Source of the DNA: Gamsiella multidivaricata
Taxonomy: Eukaryota > Mortierellomycota > Mortierellomycetes > Mortierellales > Mortierellaceae
Assembly (NCBI RefSeq): GCF_025024155.1
Contig: NW_026251784.1
Location: 110,304 to 174,303 of the forward strand
Reading direction: 5' to 3'
DNA: 64,000 nt
The notes under the pieces are model-generated. The model ran no database searches and was not told where the DNA came from. It was given only the letters and a program-made list of their open reading frames with translations. Below are positions 22,508 through 34,191 of this stretch, piece by piece. Position numbers and translations under genes: made by a program. The stretch's first letter is position 1; each line of letters opens with the position of its first letter.

Positions 22508-24499
22508 TTAAAACTATTTCAATTGCAAAAAAAAAAAAAAAGAGAACATAGACAAACCAACGTTAACGGTGGTTCTTCCGTTCTCCCATGCATATTCTGT
22601 CGAATAAGGCAAAAATAAAAGAATGCAGCAAAGACTTACCCGAATCTGATAGTTGCCAGCCTTGGTCATGTATCGCACCCATTTGACAGAATTATAGTTA
22701 CTCTTCTCAAACACCTTCAGGAACCGAACCAGCAGACCCGAAGATGTGAACATGAGCACTTGGAAATCCATCGAAATCGGCGGACGCGACCATGCCTTCT
22801 TGTGTGTCATCGCCGTCAGGTCCGCTTCTGCCGTGAGCATGAACTCGGATTGACCCTGGAAGCGAGGGATCCTAGAAGAAAAAGAAAGCCGAGACTTGAT
22901 TAAAACATATACACAATAATCATATCGTGCACTTGCATCAGGAACCAGATGCGTTTGTGGGCACCAAAAAAGGATATAAACTTACTTCCAAACAATCGAG
23001 TTCTCAGCAGGGACATATTTCGCCTTGCCTGTCGAGGCCGAGCAGGTAACTCCTGCAGTGTTAAGTGGGGTGGGGATGTTGAGGATTACATTGTTCGCGT
23101 ACAGCTTCGACGAAAAGTTGGCCTTGACCAGAATCCGGTACTCAATCTTTGATTTGCCAACTTCCGTCACTACTGGATGGACCTTGAACGGTAGGTTGAT
23201 ATTGTCCGACGTGCGATACCTAAAATGTTGGTCCATCTGTCAGTAACAAGTCCCAACTCCAGAACGAGCCCCTTTTCATTGTGGCCCGATGTGAATACAG
23301 ACAATCTAGACCGTTTGTTACCTCATAAGCTCAAACTCGCCGTCAGGAGGTATAAAGCTGATGGTCCGGTCGCTGTCGAATTTGCCCAATTTGACACACT
23401 GGTGGAATTGACAATCATCAATTTCCACTGTATTGGATGTTCGCCTACAATCACCCAAGAAATGAATGGAAGTACAAGTCAGAACAAACGTCTCTGTCCA
23501 CGCCAGTCCAGAATAAAGGACCCCAATGCTAACGACCAGCCCAGAAGGGAAACACCATAGCCTTACTTTCTGTTCGATGGATCCTTCTCCAACAAGACCT
23601 TATCGTTTAAACCGAATTTGCACTCTGGCGTTCCAGAAAGATACGCCCTCATCATGATCTGTCCCGCCACATCAGCCCTAAGAACATTGCCCTGTGCACT
23701 CAACAGCAAATTGACCGACTCAATGACATCAATGAAAGCCTCGTTCTTCCTGTACTTGACGTCGCTCCGTCTCCAGGACGTGGCACCCGTGGCCTGGATG
23801 GTGATGTTTGCAGAATTTTCCTTGATCGCCCGCTCTGATTTGACACTCTCGGTGGTGATATACATCTTCAGCGTGTCCGCCTCACTGTTCTGTGGGTATC
23901 CGAAATCAAGCACCTCTGCACAAGGACAAGTCATGCGAATTTTTTGGTGGTATACATTAGAGATCTGTTATTCTTCCATGCAGGACTCGTCGTAAATGTG
24001 TGGATGCGAAGGGTGCCTCTTACCATCGAGCAGTTCATAGATCAAGACAAAGTTAGCCTTGACGGCTTCCTCGTCGAACTTTCCAAAGTATGACTTGCCG
24101 ATATTGATGACACGATAACAGAACTCGAAGATCAAGGCAGCATTGGAGTTCCATTTGGTCAATGCGACAATGTACAAGTTCTCGTGTCGGACGTGGAAGA
24201 ACGATGTTGAACCCAAGGTGATGATGGGCGAACGCACATCCGTGTTGGAGATAACTTGGATGCGGAAGATATCTGCGATTGAACGTCTGTATTGATAATA
24301 GTAGCCAAGCATTCGTGAGCAAATCGACAAGCGATAGAGGGGGGACCAGCAGAATGAACGTAAGGATGTCGATATGGGTGCAATGAAAAATAAAACCGGA
24401 CGCAACTGAGCGTAAGTGGACTTACTTGAGATCCTGGCGGTAGAGCCGGGATATCAGGACTTCGCCTTTTTGGTTGTAGATAAAGAGTGCGCTGATCAT
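22508..24499 (-). CDS. APM4: AP-2 clathrin adaptor complex subunit mu
   Basis: Seven exons, 24426-24499, 24024-24286, 23567-23915, 23322-23444, 22986-23219, 22640-22871 and 22508-22513, give 426 aa with every junction in frame. Residues 1-140 are the longin-like domain ([20 protein letters not shown]). The C-terminal mu homology domain has [50 protein letters not shown] and [14 protein letters not shown]. It matches animal AP2M1 along its length. The last exon is only TTT TAA, giving a C terminus NYQIRF at the place where animal AP2M1 ends YETRC. AP-2 selects plasma-membrane cargo for clathrin-mediated endocytosis, with mu binding YxxPhi signals and PIP2. Confidence 0.95.
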
Positions 24500-26654
24500 A
24501 TTGTAAGTGCGGGATATGTATCCTGTTCCTGGAGAAGAGCCCTCGTATCCCTCCTACTCGAGTCCAAATGCTCTGATTCTGGTCCTGCTTCTATACCCGA
24601 AGCTATCCTGGGGGTTGTTCTTCACAGGAAACGATGAAAGTTGAGGGGAGAGTATTGTTGATAAACGCAGTCTGGGCAGGGTTCCTGGTTGGCAAGGGCG
24701 AGGAGATGGAGAAGGTGTTGGACGAGATGAAGAGCTGAACCCAACTCCTACTTCTGGTCCAAGATGGGAAATGGCAGTCCACTCACGTGTAGATTTGACG
24801 ACTGTTGGAACTAAAAACAAAAACGCGCGTTCAGGGCCATGGTCTGTTCTTCACACATGTCCATCCCTTCCATTTGTCTTTTCAAAGACAGGGGAGCTAC
24901 ATATTGTCATTCCAGGTAATCGAGCAAGTCGACGTTCCAGTTGTATAGGACTTGCACTCCAAGAAACACAAGAGACGGACGACGAGAGAGATTGGTTCAT
25001 TATGCTTCCCTGTTCTTCCACGCTCTTCTTGACCTCTTCTATTTTCTCACACGGTCATATTCATTCGTCGCGTATCCCCTTTTCATGCTGTTCTTTCTTT
25101 CTCTTTCCCTTCCTTCCAGAGTACCTCACCTCTATCCTGTTCTTCTTTAACCGAGATTGTTGTTCCCTGTCGTCCATTTGCTCTGACCATCATCTTTACA
25201 GTAAACCCTAAATCCTTCTGCTATCTGTCCGACATGGTTTGCGCTTGCTGGACCGCCTTGATCCGCCCGCTTCAGCCGGGCCATTTGGGGCTAACGTGGT
25301 TCCCTGAACAACCATGCCCCAGTCTCTGCAAGGTGGCAGAGGCCTGGGGAGATATATTCACCGGGTCATTGGAGGGTCACTTCAGGCGTAGACAGTTCTT
25401 TTTGGGGGACTATCGATCGATCTGACACAATGGATCTTGCTGGACCGCTCGGTTCTGCTCGCTTTTGTCGACGCCATTCTGAGCAAAAGTGGTTCCTTGA
25501 TCCATCGTGCCTGGTCTCATTGCAGGAGCAGGGACTGGGAGGGGCTCTACAATTCTGTTTTATTTTATTTTATTTTATTTTATTTTATTTTATTTTATTT
25601 TATTTTATTTTATTTTACCTCTTTGATTAACACTCATTGTTCTACTTCTGACACTCCATATCACATCCCCTTTATTCTGACCTGGTGAAGACACTTTGGA
25701 TGGGTAGTGGGCATCGCGCTCCACCTTTTTCGTTTTATTCGCCTCTGTTGTTATATTGTTCAATGTGGCCTAGCAACTTCTCATGATTCAGAGCAACGGC
25801 ACGGGTGGCCAATCTTGACATTTTTAAAGCTGGATTAGAGCGTGAGCGAAAGATGGTTATATTGGGGGGAGGGGGGGGGACTATAAAGAGATTGTATACC
25901 AGTATTTTTGTTAAATCCTTGTTCTCCCTTGTCCATCGGACACATTTTATGTTTTTCTCGGCGGTGAATATGATCGTTTGTCGTTCTTGGGGGACCGAGT
26001 GTATCTTTTTTTTTTCCGCTCCAGAGGACCTTGTTTATTTTTCTCCCTTCCGCTCTTTTAACGCTGGGGGAAATATTGGACTACGTGGGCCAATATTCGC
26101 AGATGGATTCCAACGGATTCTGTCGATTCTTCTTGAGTGGTACACAGGGAGAAGAAGAACTTGGGATCAAAGGGCGAGAGATTTACCTCGGTTTTCCTCC
26201 GGTTTGTAAAAAACCTATTTTTTTTTCTTCTCGATTGAACTCCTTTGTGCCTTCTTTATCCTATGACAGCTGGAAACACGACGCTTGCTTTGAGACAACT
26301 GGATTTGACAATGCAACTATTTTTGAAAACTGATGCAGCAGGTTCTGTCCTGTTGCGTCGCCCTCCTTTATATCTCAAAGAAAACATGGAGTTCAATGTC
26401 GTTGGGTTAAGAGGTGCAGTGTCGGGCAAAACATGTGCAGTTGTATCTGTGGGAGTCTCAATAATGTCCATGAATATAGGTACCCGAGATCGATTGCTTA
26501 AGATCGAAGCACAGCGATAAGCGCCTCCACATGGAACGATACAGTTGCAAATCGACTATTTTATTTGCTCGACGCCGACTATCCCATGGCGTGATCGCTT
26601 CTGCTCCCTTCCTGCTTCGATATATACGGCGATGTTGCTCCAATGGACCGTCAA
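24500..26654. other. Spacer between AP-2 mu and VPS68
   Basis: About 2.1 kb upstream of AP-2 mu. It contains the pentanucleotide repeat at 25556-25616. A plus-strand stretch at 26030-26210 reads like protein (LTLGEILDYVGQYSQMDSN...), but I find no convincing start or splice structure and call no gene. Confidence 0.5.
25556..25616. repeat. (TTTTA)n microsatellite
   Basis: About twelve perfect copies of the pentanucleotide TTTTA in the AP-2 mu upstream spacer. Confidence 0.9.
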
Positions 26655-27769
26655 TTAGATGGCCAAGTTGTATTGGTATTCGGACTCTGTGCTCTGGGCG
26701 ACCCACAGGATGGCGGCACTACAAAGCAGATGATGAATCGTGAATAAAAAACACAGTTGTGAACATGAGCTTGATATGGAGCACCTGTAAAAAGAAACAT
26801 TCGGCGAAGTGATGATAGAAGGTCTTACCTGGTCATGATAGAGGCATTCTGGATAACATTACAGATGCCCCAGAAGTTGAAAATGGCTCCATAATTGTGA
26901 AGGATGTACTTGATGCAGAGCACCGACTAAATGATTGAAACCCCAAGGAAAAGTGGTGAGACGAACAAATCTTGGAAGAAAAAAAAAACCTGGCTTCGCG
27001 GACGAAACGGGACAGTAATGACGAGCACGTACGATTGAACCGGCAAGTCCTCCAGCCATGAACGCGAATCCGATGAACAGGAATACACGCGCCTTCCATG
27101 CAACGCTGGCGCCACCTCCACTTGAGAATGAAAAGCTGTCGCCTCTGAGTGCTGCCTTGTCAATGCAGCTGATACTATGTGTTGTATTATTGTTCAATAG
27201 GTCGAGAGGATAAGCAGTTATGTTAGAAACACAATAGCGACCCTTTTCGTTTTTGTTTTCGTTAAAATTCAGGGCATTCCGTCATATACGAAATGAATTT
27301 CCTCCTCCAACGTCCAAGGTCTTCTAGACCAATTGAAAAAGGAACCTTTTAATGTGCTTCACTTACACAATCATTCCAAGCGTGCTGCAGATACCTGGCA
27401 CCCAATCCACAAATGCGACGGACACGCTCTTGTAACCGTCGTCGTAGTTCCAGTTCTTAGAGCGGATAACTGAGTCGATAAAGAACCACCATCCGAGTGC
27501 GAACTATTTGCACGAAGGGATGTAACGGAGCGGAGGTTAAATACACCGTTCGCTCATCGTTATTTCTCAACATTGTATCTGGATGGAACAATTAGTGCTG
27601 GCAACGAGCAAAATTGGCAGGGTGCTGCTGCTTAGGCAGTTGTCGTTACCAGTGCTCCAGTGACGTAGATAGCGCCGTCGCGAGCTTTGGGACCCAGGCG
27701 GGGTATCCTTGGCATGGGGAACAAGCAAACACGCTTGTGTTGTTCACTGATGTTCCATTGAGATGCCAT
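26655..27769 (-). CDS. VPS68: Vps68/TMEM50 family membrane protein
   Basis: Five exons, 27650-27769, 27367-27503, 27033-27174, 26829-26926 and 26655-26718, give 186 aa; none is long enough to be found as a single ORF. Four membrane spans are visible: AIYVTGALFALGWWFFIDSV, VDWVPGICSTLGMIV, ARVFLFIGFAFMAGGLAGSI and FNFWGICNVIQNASIM. The tail SAAILWVAQSTESEYQYNLA follows. The motif ALRGDSFSF between spans 2 and 3 matches GQVRGDSYSE of human TMEM50A. Yeast Vps68 acts in endosome-to-vacuole sorting, so an endosomal membrane role is likely. The start MASQWNISEQHK was chosen because it opens the only frame that joins exon 2. Confidence 0.92.
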
Positions 27770-29306
27770 GGTCGAATGTCTTGTCGTTACTTGTTACAGG
27801 TGTTGCAATGTGTTCCTGTTGTTGGTCGTTTTCGTCGTAAAGGTTGCTGGTTGCTGGCTGTTAGGAAAAAGGGGAAGAGAATGACGAACGACAAAAGACT
27901 TGCACCCATGAACAAAGTTCGCGCCCAGCTTTGACGTGTGGGCACCGCGTGAGCAACGACCCCTCTCCTCTCTGAGTACAAAATATTCGTTAAGGGTCAG
28001 TTATGTCTATGCTGCACAGCTGATGATGCGCGTCGCGCGACGCACGCACTCACCCAACACCGCGATCCACCTGGATACCGAAGACAGATGCGTCCTAAGC
28101 AAATCAGAGGCCACACCCATTCCTCGTCAGTCCTTTCCCCCTAACTCCAACATAAGTACGAGGATCATATATAACAAGTCCGTGTTAGTGAGTGATGGTA
28201 ACAAAGCACATAATCTCAGCGATATGTATAGAAAGATTGCAGGCATAAGCATAGGCACTTATCACTGAAAATCCAGCGAGAAGAGGCCAGCCAGGCAATC
28301 CCTTCCATCGCTGCATATTGTCGAGCGACCAATCCCTCCTTTAATCTTCTCCGTATTCATCACTTTTCGTTTGGCTTAATTCGCGTGTCTGGCTTCCATT
28401 GTTGGGTTTGGACGATTGTTGCAATGGATTACAAGCAGGAACCGCCTTTGATGTCTACCCTACGCCTCCTCAAAAAGACAGTCATCCTTTCCAGATACAG
28501 CAGGTCGGAAGGGTACACAATAAAAAAGCCTATGAAGTACCCTTTTCTTTGATTCAAAGAAAGATTCACCGCTCCCTATCATCGGCCAACAGAATAAAAT
28601 AGATCTGAACAAAGGCACCACTTGAGCAATTTCAGCAGTGGAGCTGTAGATCATGGTCGAGTCGCAGAGACGTCAATCGAGGTTGACGCTCCATCTTACG
28701 TGGTTTATGCTGAAAGCAATCTGGCTCCTTCTGGTCAAGGCTAGATTTGTCCGCTATATCAAGTATGTTTCACCGAAACCGTGTGCTGTGCAATAGGGTG
28801 CTGAGTATCCCCAACTGAACATTTTTTATGATGTATCATTTTAAAAATTCAGATGGGAGAGACGCTGTTGTCTAAAATGTCAATGGCGACGGTGTTGGGC
28901 GTGCTTGAGACTATCCACCTGCCCTGACTAAAATATTTATGGGCGAGACTAAACTAGGCGAGGGTGGACAGAGCCGCGTGCTCGTTTGAAGATGTACTGT
29001 GTTCACTAGAAATACGCTCACAGTGTTCTGGAATGTAGCGTGCCTCTTGAGCGCCTTTTGGGCCAGATGGACTGGACTATCCAAAGGGGTTTGACGCGTC
29101 GCGCAACGCGTTTTTAATTTTCTGTGCTCCAATGAGACGAAGCTTGCTGGTGACTGCCACGAGGGAAATGTAAACACAGCACAAAAAAAAAAAAGACATG
29201 GGAGACCATCGTCAAGTCTGCATCATCACACTCTCGTTCACACCCTCGCTGCTTCACTAAGCTTCCTTCAACTTCACTTTCTCCAGACATTTGATACACT
29301 TTCGAA
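27770..29306. other. Divergent spacer between VPS68 and UTP23
   Basis: About 1.5 kb with promoters expected at both ends. Short ORFs occur, and GACGCGTCGCGCAACGCG lies near 29093, but I see no gene. Confidence 0.5.
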
Positions 29307-30469
29307 ATGAGACTGAAGCGCCATAAAGATTATAAGCGGTACATGAATATGTACTGCCAGTCCTATCATTTTCGCAAACCATATCAAGTCCTTGGTATGT
29401 TTTTGTTCAACTTGTCGATACTGCCATAGCCTGGAAGATAGGCGTCAATTCACTCAATGACTATCTGCAGGTTCTACACGAAAAGACGGGGAGATGTGCT
29501 ACAAAACTAACAATGCTGTTTTTCGGTCCTATTTGTGTATCTAGCCGACGGAGATTTCATCCAGGCAGCATTGGATCAAAGGATGGATCTCAGGACCATG
29601 ATCCCTAACGTCCTCTGCGATGCTTCCAAGCAAAGTACGCCCAATATCAACTATTTCGTCGTTTCTTTCCAAGATATGTCTCGTCAAATAATAATTTGGT
29701 CCGCAACTTGGGAACTAACACGGTCTTTGCTTTTTCCATTCTTCCTCCCCCTCAATTGCCTCCCTCCCGCCTTCCAATAGTGGTGACACCATGCACGATG
29801 GCAGCACTAAAAGCCCGCGGCGAAGATGGCTCCGGCGCCTTCATTTCCTCTAAGCGCTATGAAAAACGTCGCTGCAAACACCAAACCGCCGTTCCCGAAT
29901 CCGAATGTCTTTCTCAAATCATTGCCAGTACCAACCCTCACAATTACGTCGTCGCGACCCAATCCAAAAAACTCCGTCTCAAATTCGCAACTGTCCCCGG
30001 TGTGCCTCTTTTGTACATTAAACGTGCAAATCTGATCCTCGAACCGCCCTCAGAGGCCAGTTTGAAGGGCGCCAAGAAAATTGAGTCCGATAAAACGCAT
30101 GCGAGTAGCAAGGAGTTGCAGACCTTGAAAGCTGTAAAGGTAACGGCGATGGGCAAGGTGTCCGTGGATCCAAAGTTGGTGCAGAGACTTGAGGCGAAGC
30201 AGGAGAATAAGAAGCAAAAGTTGGAGGTCAAAAAAGCGAAGCTATTGAAGAAGCGGATGGGGCCGAAGGAACCGAACCCGTTGTCGGTGAAGAAGAAAAA
30301 GAAGGCACCGACACCGGCACCGGTACAGCCTGCACCGAAGGAAAAGGCACAGACGGAGGCGAGTGAAGGAGGTGAGGGTCCATCGGAGAAGAAGAAGAGG
30401 AAGAGAAGAAAGCCTAGATCTGAGAGGGCGGAGGGTGCACCAGCATCGACAGGATCCGAATCCTCTTAA
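29307..30469 (+). CDS. UTP23: rRNA-processing protein Utp23 (SSU processome, PIN-like)
   Basis: Three exons, 29307-29394, 29545-29634 and 29781-30469, give 288 aa. The start MRLKRHKDYKRYMNMYCQSY and the following YHFRKPYQVLADGDFIQAAL match the N terminus of human UTP23 in position and content. Cys/His residues of the zinc-binding PIN-like fold are present (MVTPCTM, KRRCKHQ). The signature NPHNYVVATQ and PGVPLLYIKRA follows. The C terminus is a Lys/Glu/Ala-rich tail with GPKEPNPLSVKKKKKAP, as in the family. Utp23 joins the small-subunit processome in the nucleolus and is needed for early 18S rRNA cleavage and release of snR30. Confidence 0.93.
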
Positions 30470-30608
30470 AACTCCATTTTCATTCGCATCTCGCATTCTT
30501 ACCATCATAATTATAAAAAAATATAAATATAAAACCTCTCCAACATATCATCTGTATCAAAAAGCTACTTCGCTTCCTTTATTTGTGTTTGTCTTCTATG
30601 TCAGCAGC

Positions 30609-32683
30609 TTAGTCCCTGTCGGCTTTGCGGGCGCGCAGGTCGTTACGGATCGGGATTTTGAGGCCCTGTTTCGCGAATGCCTTTGATAGCTCGGTCGATT
30701 CTAAATCAACAAAGAGAAAAAAAAAAAAAAAAAAAGAGTAAGCATTAAAAACATAAAAAGAAACTCGTTTCCGAGAAGATGTTCTGCTAAAGATTCACGT
30801 ACCGGTCATGCCAGGGAATTTTTTCGCTGAAAAGACCGTAAAGGGATCACTGGTCTCCTCTGCCACCAGTCCTGATGCATGGCCATCATCATTATTCATG
30901 AAATCGAAGCTGCGCGGAAGAAAGCAGAAAAGAGCCGGATGTTAATCAACGCTAAAGTCGAAAGAAACCAGAACTGCTAAAGAAGCCGGTTCGGGAGAGA
31001 ATGTTTTACCTTCCAAATCGCATCAGCGAAAACTTGAGAGTGTAAACGCCCTCAGTTCGGATACTCAGATCCGGGAAACTAAAGTACCAACCCGGCACAC
31101 CTTCAGGACTATTCAACAAGATCGGCGACACCACTAAAGATCCCATTAAGATCCTCGTCAATTTCGGTGGCTCAGACTGTCCCGGAGTTGCGATCATATT
31201 CCGGACTTCCTTGCCATCGGCGGACCACAACGAGACATGCAACACAAAGAGTGGATCCTGCTCTTGCAGTTGTCCTCCATACCCATCCTCATCTTCGGCA
31301 TCGCTTCCAGGATTGGAATGGTCACTAAGAGCGTTCTCGTCATCCTCGTCATCATGGTCGGCGGAATTAGATCGCTTGTGCTTGTTGCTACCCTGTCGAC
31401 CGGCTGGACGACCACGTTTTCCTAAGGACGGAGAAGAGGCCGTCAAAGTCGTGTCATGTTCCTGTTTCAGAGATCCAGCTCCTCCCCGGGTCGCACGCAC
31501 ACCTGATCGCGTTCCTGCCGTCGCTGTCGCCGCAGTCGCATTAGTCGACGAAGATTTAATCCCATTCTCATCCTCGTCATCGTCTTCGAGCTGATAAGCT
31601 TCATCCTCGTCTTCATTATCGTCATGGCTATCTTCGCCATCGTCACTCGGGCCTTTGCGTTTCTGCTTTGAGGATGTGGTGGCACCAGCTGCATTCTTTT
31701 TGGCTGCTGCTGCCGCGATAGCAGAGCGCTGAACTCGCTTGGAGGGATGTTGTTCGTGATCCTCATCCAAAAGAAGCTGAACAATGGGTGGTGGATCAAT
31801 CGGTCGACGATCCTTTTCCCCAAATCCGCACATCCGCGCGTGCAGCGGTTGCTGTACGATCTTAATCCTTGCCGGTCTATGTGGATCATCACAAGGAATC
31901 GGTTAGTTCCAATAGCGCAGGCTATTAAGCGTTGGAAAACATGGGCTTGAATGTGTGCATCTGAGTCTGGCTACACTCATACCGTTCATCTATGTGTCGG
32001 GCGGTTGTGTCCTGTGGGTTGTGCTCGGTCATGAGCGGACGGTGCTCTGACGGAGGGACTTTGCCAATTGGCTCTATTGACACAGAACTAGGAGTATTGG
32101 CAATAGGAGCTGGAGCTGGAGCTGGAGCTGGAGCTGGAGCCCCGGCGCCGCCGGAAAGTTGTACTCTAGGGCGCTCCCTCAAGTGTTCCTTCGGATAAGG
32201 CTCATGATAAGCGTTCGAAGGTGGATGCTGCGAGTGGCTAGGAGGGTAATGATCGTACGCATGGGGCGGTGGAGGTGTGCGTGGACGAGCACCGTTCAAG
32301 GGCGGATAGTGCGGGTCATATGGATATCTGGTATCGTAGACCGACTGGTCGCGGTGCGTCGGATAAGGAGGATGCTGCTGATGGTGCAGAGGAGGAGGAG
32401 GATGGGCAGGGTAAGACGAATGATGAGAATGGTGAGGATGGTGTGGAGCTGGTGGATATGGCTGGTATTGCTGAGGGTGTCGATCGTGCGGGTGGTGTGA
32501 ATGCGGACGACTCTCATAGGGCATCGAGTAGTGCTGTTGCTGAGAGGACTGGTAATGCGGATGGTGAGAGGGAGCACGGGAAAGGACAGCAGGACCGGCG
32601 GAAGGTGGATAATCTTTCACATTGCTTTTGGTGGGGTGTTCATTCTCTGGCTCTGGGTTGCAGAGGTCGTGGATCGAAGCCAT
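30609..32683 (-). CDS. velB: Velvet-domain transcription regulator, VelB-like
   Basis: Four exons, 31983-32683, 31010-31876, 30803-30909 and 30609-30700, give 588 aa. Residues 1-230 are Pro/His/Tyr/Ser-rich low complexity. The velvet domain starts RPARIKIVQQPLHARMCGFG, continues EKDRRPIDPPPIVQLLLDED, and is then interrupted by about 145 acidic, Ser/Arg-rich residues. It resumes at DPLFVLHVSLWSADG, VVSPILLNSPEGVPGWYFSF and TEGVYTLKFSLMRF and ends KQGLKIPIRNDLRAR. An insert in the middle of the domain is a known mark of VelB, hence the call; VosA is the main alternative. Velvet proteins form dimers in the nucleus that govern spore formation, light responses and secondary metabolism. Confidence 0.9.
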
Positions 32684-33215
32684 CTTGCAGGGCCAGTTGC
32701 AAATTCAGCTGCGATATGAGAGAAAAGAGCAATCGCCGAGCTATAGAAAAAAAGAGGTGAATGAAGAGGAGAGAAGAAAACTAAACAATAGACTGGGGAA
32801 CCACAATGGCCCTGATGGTTTCTGTGTTTTCGGGTAAAAGCTACGAGCAATTAAAGGCGGAAGGCATAAATAACAGCAGGAATGACAACAACGACGAAAG
32901 ATAGGGATTGGAGCGAAGGATGCTGAAGCCAAAAGATGTAAAGAGGGACGAATGAAATCAATGAATGAATGAACGAAGAAGGGGTTTTGTTTCTTTTTCT
33001 AGTTTCTGGGGATGATGTTGATTGTGTGTGTGAGGTGTAGAATGGGGAAAGGAAGAGGGATGGACTTTTTTTTCTTTTTCGAGACCAAATAATCAGTTTT
33101 GCCGTCTAATTGAAGACGCACTCGTCCCCTCTGAACCAATCAGAATCCACCTTGCTATCCATACGCATCATCCTGCAGAAGAGCGATTTTATTTTATTTG
33201 ACCGGGTAAAGACTG

Positions 33216-33242
33216 GCTGACTGACTGACTGACTGACTGACT
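33216..33242. repeat. (CTGA)n microsatellite
   Basis: About six and a half tandem CTGA units in the divergent promoter region. Confidence 0.85.
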
Positions 33243-33838
33243 GGCAAATGACGGCGACAGTCCTGGGGTCGGGCATCAGATGGCGACCCATATCATCAGT
33301 GCTGGCCTTGGGTTCCATCCGTCCCTCCATAGCATGGATGGTTCGGTTGGAGCGCTTCAGGAAAAGGAGGCCTATGTGTTCATGCATGCCGGTGTTCTTA
33401 TGCAGCAGCAAGGACATTATTAGCTCAGAAAGTGATTCAACTGGTCCAGTCTAGTTCGCCAGGGAGCTATGCACCCATACATTACACTTTATATTGGCTC
33501 GCTATATCATTCTTGTCAGGGGCTTTAGAAAGGAAGGCAGTTTGCATCCCACTGCACCGCACAGCATATCTGTCTTATGCCAAGTAAGCTCCACTGCAGA
33601 TGTTCCCTCGGACACTTTTTGGTGGATGAACTGAGCCGAGACTACAGATGTAAGATGTTCCTGTACGTATTTTCAGCGCACAGCAAAAGGTTTAGCCATC
33701 AACAGCATGGTTGTAGTCTCTGTCAGCAATGTCGCTGCACATAAGACCATGCCCCAAAATGTTGTTGTGGACGTACGTTCTTGTCCGGTACTGCACATGC
33801 ACATGTCGATGTGTCAACGTGAGACCGCTTTCTTTTTG

Positions 33839-33868
33839 ACGCGTGCGGCATAAAAGGGGCGTACGCGT
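33839..33868 (+). promoter_or_regulatory. TATA box flanked by two ACGCGT (MCB-like) boxes
   Basis: CATAAAAGG (33849-33857) lies about 50 bases before the ATG at 33906. ACGCGT occurs on each side, at 33839-33844 and 33863-33868. ACGCGT is the MluI cell-cycle box bound by MBF in yeasts, so G1/S control of the downstream gene is a reasonable guess. Confidence 0.45.
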
Positions 33869-33905
33869 CGAGATCGACTCTCTTCCACCCAACAGCCAAA
33901 TCGCA

Positions 33906-34108
33906 ATGGACAGAGGCTACTCCTCCCACGATGGCCCTGGAGGCCATCGCTATTCTCGGCCTTCCAACTACAGCGGCAACTATAGTGGCAACTACAGCAG
34001 CAACAACAACAACAATAACAACAACAGCAACAACAACAACAACAACAGCAACTACAACAGCAACAACAGCAACTACAACAGCAACAACAGCAACTACAAC
34101 AGCAACTA

Positions 34109-34191
<83 letters not shown>

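Larger units (their letters stand above)
32684..33905. other. Divergent promoter region
   Basis: Between the velvet gene (minus) and the disordered-protein gene (plus). It contains the (CTGA)n repeat at 33216-33242 and the TATA/ACGCGT cluster next to the plus-strand gene. No gene is seen. Confidence 0.55.

Noticed and set aside
26031..26333. Plus-strand protein-like stretch LTLGEILDYVGQYSQMD...
   Set aside because: No start codon with a plausible leader, no consistent splice pattern, and several competing frames; not enough to call a gene.
33216..33242. CRISPR-like array at the CTGA repeats
   Set aside because: It is a simple tetranucleotide microsatellite with no spacers, in a eukaryotic genome.
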